In this document: piece by piece, positions 1 to 6,905 of the stretch
Position numbering within the stretch: the stretch's first letter is position 1
How the letters are laid out: each line of letters opens with the position of its first letter
Origin: Opitutia bacterium UBA5964
GTDB lineage: Bacteria; Verrucomicrobiota; Verrucomicrobiia; Opitutales; Coraliomargaritaceae
Length of the DNA stretch: 11,857 bases
NCBI GenBank assembly: GCA_002430605.1
Contig: DJBY01000050.1
Location: 8,079-19,935, forward strand
Reading direction: 5' to 3'
Program-made: the position numbers and the translations under genes
Notes under the pieces: generated by a model
Database searches by the model: none
What the model was told of the DNA's origin: nothing
The model's input: the letters and a program-made list of their open reading frames with translations, nothing else

Positions 1-21
1 GCTTGTGTGGTTTTAATGGAT

Positions 22-37
22 TGGCATAGTATATGCA
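22..37 (+). promoter_or_regulatory. Candidate sigma-54 (-24/-12) promoter for the hsp20 pair
   Basis: The bases TGGCAT-N5-ATGCA match the sigma-54 consensus TGGCAC-N5-TTGCA with two mismatches. The invariant GG (23-24) and GC (35-36) are separated by exactly 10 bases. Transcription would start near 47-49, giving a leader of about 28 nt before the ATG at 76. A weaker sigma-70 alternative is TTGTGT (3-8) with TAGTAT (27-32), spacer 18. No upstream activator site can be seen because the window begins only 21 bases earlier. A match of this quality can occur by chance. Confidence 0.35.
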
Positions 38-75
38 GTATTAATCATTGTAACTTAACCAAAGGAGGAAATACG

Positions 76-507
76 ATGAAGCTCATACGCTATGAATATC
101 CGCAAATGCCTAGCGCCGGTTCATTAAATCGCCTATTTGACCTCGGGATGCCAACAGTCGAGCGTTTCGGTGGTCTAATTGACGATTTATTTGGCTCGGA
201 GGCTAGTTTAAGCCAACCCGCAGTCGATCTCTATGAAGACGATCACAACTTCTTTGCACGCATGGAATTACCAGGCGTGAAAAAGAATGTCATCGACTTG
301 GAACTCGAAAATGCGGTCCTGACCTGCAGTGGCAATTATTCGGAAAAGACTAAGAATACTGAAACAGACTACAGTTTTCAGCGTTCTATTTCTGTCCCAG
401 ATGGTGTTGCTCTGGATCGGGTCTCCGCTGATTGTGAGGACGGCGTTCTTACCATTAAAATGCCCAAGAAGGACGCGTCTAAATCGCGTCAAATCTTGGT
501 CAAATAA
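76..507 (+). CDS. Small heat-shock protein, Hsp20/alpha-crystallin family (first of a tandem pair)
   Basis: This is a 143-residue cytoplasmic holdase chaperone of the Hsp20 family, which binds unfolding proteins without ATP and hands them to DnaK/ClpB. The N-terminal arm is about 45 residues, followed by the alpha-crystallin domain. Visible hallmarks are the strand with 'ARMELPGVKK', the signature 'DGVLTIKMPK' near the end, and a C-terminal I-x-V tail ('QILVK') of the kind that docks neighbouring dimers in oligomers. The start at 76 is chosen because a perfect SD, AAAGGAGG (61-68), lies 7 nt upstream; in-frame ATGs at 7 and 16 have none. The second hsp20 starts 27 nt downstream, so the two are probably co-transcribed. 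The family call is secure; the cellular substrate is unknown. Confidence 0.93.
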   Translation: MKLIRYEYPQMPSAGSLNRLFDLGMPTVERFGGLIDDLFGSEASLSQPAVDLYEDDHNFFARMELPGVKKNVIDLELENAVLTCSGNYSEKTKNTETDYSFQRSISVPDGVALDRVSADCEDGVLTIKMPKKDASKSRQILVK

Positions 508-534
508 TTGAAAACCTTAGAAAGGAATTGAATC

Positions 535-921
535 ATGAGCACTACAGAACTCGATACTACAACTACAACTACGACTGAGCCGACGGCTCAAGCTCACACT
601 TGGCGACGGCCTCGCTACGATGTGTTGGAAAGTGATGATGCGTTTGACGTCAGAGTTAGCTTACCAGGCGTCCGGCGCGAAGGGGTGAATATCTCCGTTG
701 ATGGTGATAATCTAAGCATCACAGGGACGCGCACTCACGCCGCGATTGGGCGGTGGCGTCCACTTCGGCGTGAGTTGCCGGAGGGGGATTATCGGCTAAA
801 CTTACGTTTAAACGTAGGTATTAAGGAGGCAAATATTCGCGCTCACGTCGAAGACGGGATCCTCGATCTGACACTGCCTAAAGCTGATACCTGTAAAGCG
901 CGTAAGATTAAGGTGAATTAA
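535..921 (+). CDS. Small heat-shock protein, Hsp20/alpha-crystallin family (second of a tandem pair)
   Basis: This 128-residue protein has a short N-terminal arm with seven consecutive threonines (residues 8-14), then an alpha-crystallin domain. It shows 'VRVSLPGVRREGVN', the signature 'DGILDLTLPKA', and a C-terminal 'KIKV' resembling the I-x-I/V docking motif. An SD-like AAAGGA (521-526) sits 8 nt before the ATG. It differs strongly from the upstream Hsp20 outside the core motifs, so the pair looks like two diverged subunits rather than a recent duplication; a mixed oligomer is possible but is inference. An intrinsic terminator begins 20 nt after the stop. A 14-bp perfect palindrome (803-816) and an internal AAGGAGG (823-829) lie within the coding region. 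Confidence 0.92.
   Translation: MSTTELDTTTTTTTEPTAQAHTWRRPRYDVLESDDAFDVRVSLPGVRREGVNISVDGDNLSITGTRTHAAIGRWRPLRRELPEGDYRLNLRLNVGIKEANIRAHVEDGILDLTLPKADTCKARKIKVN
556..576 (+). repeat. Threonine-codon microsatellite in the second hsp20
   Basis: Seven consecutive Thr codons built from an ACTACA hexamer repeated nearly three times encode the poly-Thr arm of the second Hsp20. Slippage by one hexamer would remove or add two threonines without a frameshift. Confidence 0.8.
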
Positions 922-941
922 GGCATCAGGCGAATGGATTC

Positions 942-972
942 AAGGGCGGCTCTATTAGGGCTGCCTTTTTTT
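942..972 (+). terminator. Intrinsic terminator of the hsp20 operon
   Basis: GGCGGC (945-950) pairs with GCTGCC (960-965) across a 9-nt loop. Flanking A/T and G/T pairs (942-944 with 966-968) can extend the stem. The stem runs into seven T residues (966-972). It lies 21 nt after the second hsp20 stop. Confidence 0.8.
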
Positions 973-976
973 GGCC

Positions 977-1115
977 AGCCTCCAGTGGTGCGCTTCGGCA
1001 GGCTATTTTTAACTAAAACTGCCAGCTTTACGCTTGCTTTGCACTGGGCGGCTCGCTTTCCTCTCCGCTTTCCTAATCCATTGGAGTAGGAGAAGGTGAG
1101 GCCTTCGGCTTCATT
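977..1115 (+). promoter_or_regulatory. Structured leader candidate upstream of rpsB
   Basis: The 227 bases between the hsp20 terminator and rpsB hold several helices. A long-range stem pairs AGCC (977-980) with GGCT (1050-1053) and CCAGTG (982-987) with CACTGG (1042-1047). It encloses a GGCAG/CTGCC hairpin (997-1001 with 1019-1023). A second hairpin spans 1069-1093 (CCTAaTCC / GGAgTAGG around ATT). A third spans 1097-1113 (TGAGGCC / GGCTTCA around TTC). An alternative AGCCT/AGGCT pairing (977-981 with 1000-1004), followed by ATTTTT, is incompatible with the first fold. Many bacteria regulate rpsB by S2 binding its own leader; whether this leader does so is inference. No clear promoter was recognised inside the region. 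Confidence 0.4.
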
Positions 1116-1164
1116 TCGTTAAAAAACCAACCAATCAATAATCACACAAGAAACCTTCATTTCT

Positions 1165-1184
1165 CCCTAGGAACACTCTTAGGG
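1165..1184 (+). promoter_or_regulatory. Small hairpin just upstream of the rpsB start codon
   Basis: CCCTA (1165-1169) pairs with TAGGG (1180-1184), with a possible sixth G-T pair and an 8-nt loop. It ends 15 nt before the rpsB ATG, where it could affect ribosome loading on a leader that has no Shine-Dalgarno sequence. A five- to six-pair stem is weak evidence alone. Confidence 0.3.
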
Positions 1185-1199
1185 CTTTGAACACATATC

Positions 1200-2006
<807 letters not shown>

Positions 2007-2055
2007 TCAGTTTCAGAGTGCTTCTCAAATTTTCACATTATTAAAATATAGAAAC

Positions 2056-2649
2056 ATGAGTGTTCAAATTACAGCAAAGATGGTTGGCGAGCTGCGCGAA
2101 AGCACAGGTGGTGGACTAATGAATTGTAAGAAGGCGTTGGTTGAAACTAACGGCAACTTCGAAGAGGCAGTCGCTCTCCTGCGCAAAAAAGGTGAGGCGA
2201 CCGCAGCAAAGAAGGCTGGTCGTGATGCATCCGAAGGCGTTATCGAGACTTACATCCACCTCGGTGGTAAGGTCGGTGTAATGGTCGAACTAAACTGCGA
2301 AAGTGATTTCGTTGCGAAGAACGAGGATTTCAAGGCTCTCGCCCGTGATATTGCAATGCACATCGCGGCTGTAGACCCAGCCTGCATCTCTCGTGATGAC
2401 ATCGATCCTGCGATTATCGAGGCTGAGCGTAAAGTCGTTGAAGCGTCGGCTGAAGGTAAGCCGGAAGCAGCGATCTCTAAGATCGTTGAAGGTAAGCTTA
2501 ACAGGTTCCTCGCTGAATCTTGCTTGCTAGAGCAAGCATTCGTGAAGAACCCCGATCAGACCGTTCAGGAATTGTTGACAGCTATGATCTCCAAGATGGG
2601 TGAGAACATGGTGGTTAAGCGTTTCGTGCGCTACCAGATCGGCGCTTAA
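2056..2649 (+). CDS. tsf: Translation elongation factor Ts (short form)
   Basis: EF-Ts is the cytoplasmic nucleotide-exchange factor that displaces GDP from EF-Tu. At 197 residues this is the short form, similar in length to Thermus EF-Ts and much shorter than the about 283 residues of E. coli, so it lacks most of the second core subdomain and the coiled-coil insertion. The N-terminal UBA-like module is residues 1-50 with 'MNCKKALVE' (22-30), where most homologues have MDCKKAL. The EF-Tu-contacting core motif appears as 'CESDFVAKN' (81-89), matching TDFVA. The C-terminal 'LLEQAFVKNPDQTV' is also family-typical. There is no SD; the start is fixed by the family N-terminus. A strong terminator follows, so pyrH and frr are not co-transcribed here. 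Confidence 0.98.
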   Translation: MSVQITAKMVGELRESTGGGLMNCKKALVETNGNFEEAVALLRKKGEATAAKKAGRDASEGVIETYIHLGGKVGVMVELNCESDFVAKNEDFKALARDIAMHIAAVDPACISRDDIDPAIIEAERKVVEASAEGKPEAAISKIVEGKLNRFLAESCLLEQAFVKNPDQTVQELLTAMISKMGENMVVKRFVRYQIGA

Positions 2650-2673
2650 GACGTCTTCGTTTTATAATATTTC

Positions 2674-2709
2674 AAAAAGCCCTTCGTTCTCAGAACGAAG
2701 GGCTTTTTT
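2674..2709. terminator. Intrinsic terminator after tsf, symmetric and probably bidirectional
   Basis: A perfect inverted repeat has 16 paired bases (2674-2689 with 2693-2708) around a TCA loop. It has AAAAA on the left and TTTTTT on the right, so it can terminate rpsB-tsf on the plus strand. It could also stop transcription from the minus-strand phosphatase gene that ends at 2894. Confidence 0.95.
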
Positions 2710-2893
2710 GTGTGTGAGTAGTTGGCAGTGTCTTGCTCGGCTGCTGATAGATTTAGTCATACCGCTCGGCGCCGTGTCATATCATTTCAGAGATCTGTTG
2801 CTCTGGACGGAAGCGCGCCATCGTTTCCACCACTACGCATGCAAATGACGGAGCATTGGACTTTTGTCGCTACGCTTGGAACCCTGCATTTCT

Positions 2894-3910
2894 CTACCCC
2901 ACCAACCGACCCAGCACCGTCTGCAGCGCGGGTCGTATATGATCCGCCAATGCCTGGTTCGCATACGCTACCCAGTTCACCGCACTGGTCGTGTCGAGTG
3001 GACAATTCAGCGGGCTACCATCTGGGTGTTCGACGATGCAGCCGGCCTCTTCGAGAATGAGCGCACAGCATACATCGTATGGGTGGGCGCTGAGATTTTC
3101 TTCGATGTCCAGCACCCGAAACACCAGCGGGCGGATGTCTGCCACGAAGCGGTCGTGCCCACTTAAGATCTCATAGAACTGCCCGCCAGTAGAGATGTAC
3201 TGATCGTTAAACACCAGTGGCGTGCCGTCACTCGATTCACCGTAGAGTTGTTCCCAAAGGAGTTCTTCGATTTGAGAGAGTAGGGTGCTGCCCGCGGGGA
3301 AGAAGCGGCAGATCGTGCCGAAGGCGTGGCGTACGTCGCTGGCTTGGCTCGGTTGTAGCTCGACTGGCGATTGCTTAAACTCGTTGCGAATGTCGAAGGT
3401 TGAGGCGTGCATGCCGCCGCCGCGTGTCGCGCTGAGTTGGTCGGCGCGCCATTGACGGGTGGTGGGAATTTCGGTCATCGCGCTCACTTCGATGTCGGCC
3501 AGTGTATTGTCGGCGCCGCGCTGTGGGGCGATGCCCGCCAGTATCCAAGCCGCGCGCTTGTCATACATGATGCCGCGCGTGCCATCGATCGGATCAATGA
3601 TGCACTTGAGGGTGGTGTGTTCGAGTTTGGTCCCCAGTGGGAAGCAAAGCGTGTGTGCATCGTCCAGTCCTTCCATGATGATTTGCACCGGCCACGCTGC
3701 TGACCAGTTGTCCTCAAACCATTTAAAAATCGCTTGATCGGCAATATTATCAATTGCGTAGATCACGTCCGCCGCCGTCTCCTCGGTGATCGCCGCGAGT
3801 TGGTCGGTGCTGCGGCTCGCACGTTCCTTGAGGATGGCTTCGAGGGTCGCACGCTGCAGCGCACACAGCGATTGGCGTAGAGATTCTTTGTCGGCAGCAG
3901 AAAGTGTCAT
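2894..3910 (-). CDS. Inositol monophosphatase family (IMPase-like) phosphatase
   Basis: This 338-residue protein belongs to the Mg2+-dependent, Li+-sensitive phosphatase fold that includes inositol monophosphatase, CysQ and FBPase. Metal-binding motif A is 'IIDPIDGTRG' (D106, D109, T111). An upstream glutamate in 'IIMEG' (E80) corresponds to the usual GEE ligand. The C-terminal 'HPYDVCCALILEEAGCIV' (D279) matches the WDxAAG...EAGG motif. It is longer than classical IMPase (about 270), so the substrate (inositol phosphate, PAP or sugar bisphosphate) cannot be told. The start at 3910 is chosen because family-like sequence begins there; the open frame reaches back to 4201, but that stretch overlaps manC. 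There is no SD. It is divergent from manC, with 102 bp between the starts. Confidence 0.88.
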   Translation of the reverse strand: MTLSAADKESLRQSLCALQRATLEAILKERASRSTDQLAAITEETAADVIYAIDNIADQAIFKWFEDNWSAAWPVQIIMEGLDDAHTLCFPLGTKLEHTTLKCIIDPIDGTRGIMYDKRAAWILAGIAPQRGADNTLADIEVSAMTEIPTTRQWRADQLSATRGGGMHASTFDIRNEFKQSPVELQPSQASDVRHAFGTICRFFPAGSTLLSQIEELLWEQLYGESSDGTPLVFNDQYISTGGQFYEILSGHDRFVADIRPLVFRVLDIEENLSAHPYDVCCALILEEAGCIVEHPDGSPLNCPLDTTSAVNWVAYANQALADHIRPALQTVLGRLVG

Positions 3911-3986
3911 GCGGGTAGTGCGTTGTAAATTATGCGTCTTTGCAACTCTTTGGGAGCGGGTGTAAGTAGGTTCTGGTCTTGCCAAA

Positions 3987-4001
3987 TGCGCGCATCGCGC
4001 A
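3987..4001 (+). promoter_or_regulatory. GC-rich inverted repeat just before the guanylyltransferase start
   Basis: TGCGCG-CAT-CGCGCA forms a six-pair stem with a 3-nt loop, ending 11 nt before the ATG at 4013. It could be an operator in the divergent intergenic region or an mRNA hairpin over the ribosome landing site. No SD is present on either side. Confidence 0.35.
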
Positions 4002-4012
4002 AGCTTAGCGGC

Positions 4013-5104
4013 ATGGCAGATAGATATGTAGTGATTATGGCTGGTGGCCGCGGTGAACGTTTTTGGCCCGAGAGTCGCTTGGCTCGTCCCAAGCAGTTGC
4101 TGCCGATTGTCGGTGACAAGGCAATGCTGGCGCAGACCATTGACCGTCTGCATGGGCTGGTGCCTGCCAAGGATATCTTTGTGATCACTAACGCAGAGCA
4201 ACGAGCTGCCGTGCTCAAAGTGTGTCCCGAGCTCGACCCTGCCAAAGTGATCGGCGAACCGATTGGCCGCGATACTGCCGCCGCTGTCGGGCTAGCGACA
4301 ATTTTGGTGGCGCGCGAAAATCCGAATGCATCGTTTGCGATGCTGCCGGCCGATGCCGTGATTCACGATGGCGAGGGCTTACGTTCAACTTTAGAAACTG
4401 CGTTTGCCGCTGCCGAGGCGAATCCTGTGCTGGCGACTGTCGGGATCACTGCCGCATTTCCTGCCACTGGCTATGGCTACATTCAACAGGCCGATTCGCT
4501 CGGTGAGTTTGCCGGACGCGCTGTGTTTAATGTGAAACGCTTTGTTGAGAAACCCGACCTTGCGACCGCGCAGAGCTATCTCGATTCGGGTGACTACTTT
4601 TGGAATGCGGGTATGTTTGTATGGTCCGTCGCGGCCATCACTGCCGAGCTGGCAAAAAATACGCCGTCGCTCTGGAGCGCTTTGCAAGCTATCGACACTG
4701 GCCTAGCTGCAGGCACCGCGATCGACCCATTGCTGGAGGCGCACTATCCGAGTTTAGAGAAGATTTCGGTGGACTATGCGATCATCGAAAAAGCGGAAAA
4801 CGTGGTGATGGTGGAGTCCGCTTTTGATTGGGACGACGTGGGGGAGTGGCCTGCCGTCGAGCGCCACTATCCAGCAGACGATGCGGGCAATGTGGTGCGC
4901 GGCAACGCGCACATTCAAGACTCCAGTAGCAATATAGTCTTTTCGAGAGATGACGATCACCTCGTCGCACTCCTTGGAGTTCAGGATCTGATCGTGGTAA
5001 AAACCGCCGATGCCACCCTCGTGTGCCATAAAGATAAGGCGCAGGAGATTAAGGCATTGGTCCAAGCGATCGGTGCGAAAGAGGCACTCAAGCATTTGAT
5101 GTAA
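4013..5104 (+). CDS. manC: Mannose-1-phosphate guanylyltransferase (short form)
   Basis: This 363-residue cytoplasmic enzyme makes GDP-mannose from mannose-1-phosphate and GTP, feeding polysaccharide, glycan or GDP-sugar synthesis. The nucleotidyltransferase signature 'GGRGERFWPESR' is at residues 11-22. It is followed by 'RPKQLLPI', 'EPIGRDTAAAVG', 'MLPADAVI', 'RFVEKPDLATA', 'YFWNAGMFVWS', and the family-diagnostic 'ISVDYAIIEKAENV' with 'FDWDDVGEW'. It is the short, monofunctional type without the C-terminal phosphomannose isomerase domain of bifunctional ManC. The start at 4013 puts the signature at its usual distance from the N-terminus; an in-frame ATG at 3932 would add 27 untypical residues. 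It has no SD. Neighbours are unrelated in pathway. Confidence 0.94.
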   Translation: MADRYVVIMAGGRGERFWPESRLARPKQLLPIVGDKAMLAQTIDRLHGLVPAKDIFVITNAEQRAAVLKVCPELDPAKVIGEPIGRDTAAAVGLATILVARENPNASFAMLPADAVIHDGEGLRSTLETAFAAAEANPVLATVGITAAFPATGYGYIQQADSLGEFAGRAVFNVKRFVEKPDLATAQSYLDSGDYFWNAGMFVWSVAAITAELAKNTPSLWSALQAIDTGLAAGTAIDPLLEAHYPSLEKISVDYAIIEKAENVVMVESAFDWDDVGEWPAVERHYPADDAGNVVRGNAHIQDSSSNIVFSRDDDHLVALLGVQDLIVVKTADATLVCHKDKAQEIKALVQAIGAKEALKHLM

Positions 5105-5140
5105 AATAACCTATACAGAATATGTCTTTCTTTATCTTCT

Positions 5141-5165
5141 CTCAGCTCTCAAGCCTCAGCTCTCA
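5141..5165 (+). repeat. 11-bp direct repeat upstream of ruvX
   Basis: CTCAGCTCTCA occurs at 5141-5151 and again at 5155-5165, separated by AGC. Further CTC/CAG-rich partial units flank it (CTTCT before, GGTCTCCC after). The cluster ends 17 nt before the ruvX start, inside its leader, and may be a low-complexity intergenic element. Confidence 0.7.
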
Positions 5166-5182
5166 GGTCTCCCGATAATTCA

Positions 5183-5629
5183 ATGAATTATCTAGGCATA
5201 GATTGGGGCGAGAAGCGAATCGGACTCGCGCATGCCGACGAGGTCGGTATCGCCGTGCCGTTGCCAGCTGCTGTAGCTGCGACGAAAAAGGCGCGCTTCC
5301 AGCATATTGAAGCGATGATCAAGACACGTCGCATCCATGAGATCGTTTGCGGCTATCCGTTGAACATGAATGGCTCGGTCGGTTTCAAAGCGAAGGAGGT
5401 CGATGTGTTTATTGGCGAAATCGAAAAGCGCTTTGGCTTGCCCGTGCACCGGATCGACGAGCGGCTATCGAGTCACTCGGTCGAGCAGGGCTTGAAGGAT
5501 CAAAAAAAGAAGATCGACCGCCGCAGCGGTGAGATTGATTCCCGGGCAGCAGCATTAATTCTGCAGGATTTTATCGAAGAAAAAGCGATGAATGCACCGA
5601 TCCCATTCCCCGAAGAAGAGGGCTTTTAG
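5183..5629 (+). CDS. ruvX: Pre-16S rRNA nuclease / putative Holliday junction resolvase, YqgF/RuvX family
   Basis: This 148-residue RNase H-fold protein is of the usual YqgF length (about 140-150). In E. coli the family processes the 5' end of 16S rRNA; a Holliday-junction role was proposed earlier. Acidic catalytic motifs are all present: 'GIDWGEKRIGLA' (D7), 'VHRIDERLSS' (D92, E93), and 'IDSRAAALILQDF' (D119). The substrate-binding loop 'CGYPLNMNGSVG' (56-67) corresponds to the conserved GxPxxxxG. The start at 5183 gives the standard N-terminus; no SD precedes it. manC ends 78 nt upstream and tRNA-Gly lies 130 nt downstream. The link to translation genes in the window is thematic only. Confidence 0.95.
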   Translation: MNYLGIDWGEKRIGLAHADEVGIAVPLPAAVAATKKARFQHIEAMIKTRRIHEIVCGYPLNMNGSVGFKAKEVDVFIGEIEKRFGLPVHRIDERLSSHSVEQGLKDQKKKIDRRSGEIDSRAAALILQDFIEEKAMNAPIPFPEEEGF

Positions 5630-5714
5630 GTGATCCTGCGACTGTGTTTGAGTCGGTGAGAGGTCTCGGAGCATTCATGGTAGTAAAAAACGCCAATTTC
5701 TCTGAATTCCTGTC

Positions 5715-5744
5715 TTGACCCATTGGCGGAGGGGTGGGCATCGT
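5715..5744 (+). promoter_or_regulatory. Possible promoter for tRNA-Gly
   Basis: TTGACC (5715-5720) is a good -35 match. The best -10 at a workable distance is CATCGT (5739-5744, spacer 18), which is poor. The predicted start near 5751 would be about 9 nt before the mature tRNA. Weak evidence. Confidence 0.25.
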
Positions 5745-5759
5745 ACGCCCTTCGATTAT

Positions 5760-5835
<76 letters not shown>

Positions 5836-5845
5836 GTTTACTATT

Positions 5846-5875
5846 AAAAAGCCAGCATTTGTTTGCTGGCTTTTT
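5846..5875. terminator. Bidirectional intrinsic terminator between tRNA-Gly and the stator-like operon
   Basis: AAAAAGCCAGCA (5846-5857) pairs perfectly with TGCTGGCTTTTT (5864-5875) around a TTTGTT loop. On the plus strand it ends the tRNA transcript; on the minus strand it begins 5 nt after the stop codon of the gene ending at 5881. Confidence 0.93.
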
Positions 5876-5880
5876 GTCGT

Positions 5881-6873
5881 TTAGATCCTGGGTTTGAGGA
5901 TGAGCACACCGTCGTGGGCTTCGGCAATTTCACGCATAATGTTGGCGAAGCGGGCATTGCCTTGCGGGGCTCCGATTTGGAAGGGGTTGATTAGGGTAGG
6001 AAAGCCGATCGCGCTGATCGAGGCTGGGCGTTTACCAGTGGTCGGATCGCGTGGGTTAAGCCGGTCTAGTTTGAGCAGAAAGCTTTGAGTCGAGCCGCGG
6101 AAGTCGTCGCCGATCACATACAGGCTCATGCTGTCGTTGGGCGTGGTGATTTGCTTGAGGTCGAGGAACGCTTTGCGCACGCCGGGTTCAGGGTCGCTAA
6201 CGCTGAGGAGCGGGTAGTTGAGCACCGCGCGTAAGGCTTGATTGCGTAAGCCAGGAGTATCGGGTAGCCAAAAGCCTCGGCGGTCACGAAGCATGTAGTT
6301 GCCGCTGGTATCGATGAATTGAATACTTTTCACCTTTGGTAGGCTGTCTAGGAGTTCGGTGATTTGCTCAATGACGCCGAAGTGGAGCTGATTGGTGATC
6401 TGGTTGCGCATGCTACCCGAGGTATCGATGATGAAGGCGACGTGCGTGGCATCGGCGGGCAGGCCGATGGGGGGGAGGTCCTCGTGCTTAAAGCTTTGAA
6501 TGAGTCGTGTTGCTTCGGCGACGGCTTGCTGGCTGGTGCTGAGGTTGGCTTGTTTACTATCGAATTCTTGTTGAAGGTCGGCGAGCGTGGTCTCCAATGC
6601 TTGAATGATCGATTGTATGCGCTGCCGCTCTTGCTCGGTTTGCTTGCTGGTGATGGAGGCTTCGAGGAGGGCAGCTTTGTTGGCGACGTCTGCTTCGAGT
6701 TGAGCGAGTTGCGCTCGCATGGCTTGTAAGGTGGGATCGTCAATTTCGCTTTCGACGCCGGCCTTTCCGGAGCCGATTGATAGAATGAACAACAACAGAA
6801 TCGCACCGAAGCCACAGCAAAGGCAGTCTAGGAAGGAGAGGCTGAATACCTCCATCTGTCTTCGTTTTATCAT
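5881..6873 (-). CDS. Membrane-anchored VWA-domain protein, canonical first metal-site motif (third gene of ExbB-like operon)
   Basis: This 330-residue protein has three parts. Residues 1-32 are a basic N-terminus and one membrane helix containing 'SFLDCLCCGFGAILLLF'. Residues about 45-128 are Gln/Ala/Leu/Glu-rich and look like a coiled coil. Residues 143-330 form a VWA domain with 'IIDTSGSMRNQ', the DxSxS metal-site motif (D150, S152, S154), and 'LYVIGDDFRG' (D256/D257) in the place of the third motif. With the basic end inside, coiled coil and VWA would be periplasmic. D16 aligns by eye with the proton-carrying Asp of ExbD/TolR ('PLVDVMLVLL'). It starts 32 nt after the second gene and has no SD. 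The paralogue is the neighbour at 6906-7916. Its precise function is unknown; a stator B-subunit role is inference. Confidence 0.85.
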   Translation of the reverse strand: MIKRRQMEVFSLSFLDCLCCGFGAILLLFILSIGSGKAGVESEIDDPTLQAMRAQLAQLEADVANKAALLEASITSKQTEQERQRIQSIIQALETTLADLQQEFDSKQANLSTSQQAVAEATRLIQSFKHEDLPPIGLPADATHVAFIIDTSGSMRNQITNQLHFGVIEQITELLDSLPKVKSIQFIDTSGNYMLRDRRGFWLPDTPGLRNQALRAVLNYPLLSVSDPEPGVRKAFLDLKQITTPNDSMSLYVIGDDFRGSTQSFLLKLDRLNPRDPTTGKRPASISAIGFPTLINPFQIGAPQGNARFANIMREIAEAHDGVLILKPRI

Positions 6874-6905
6874 TAATTAAAGATTAGCTATTAGTTATTG
6901 CCTCT

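Noticed and set aside
7..75. Longer start for the first hsp20 using ATG at 7 or 16
   Set aside because: The extra residues are not Hsp20-like, have no SD, and would run through the strong SD and the possible promoter.
977..1010. Second intrinsic terminator after the hsp20 operon
   Set aside because: The AGCCT/AGGCT stem has only five pairs with a large asymmetric interior and an interrupted T run. It is kept only as an alternative fold of the rpsB leader.
2722..3166. Open frames on the plus strand between tsf and the phosphatase region
   Set aside because: They read through intergenic sequence and the antisense of a gene with clear catalytic motifs. The products are Ser/His/Arg-rich without family features.
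3911..4201. Longer N-terminus for the minus-strand phosphatase
   Set aside because: It would overlap the conserved start of manC by about 190 nt and encode untypical sequence; the family-like region begins at 3910.
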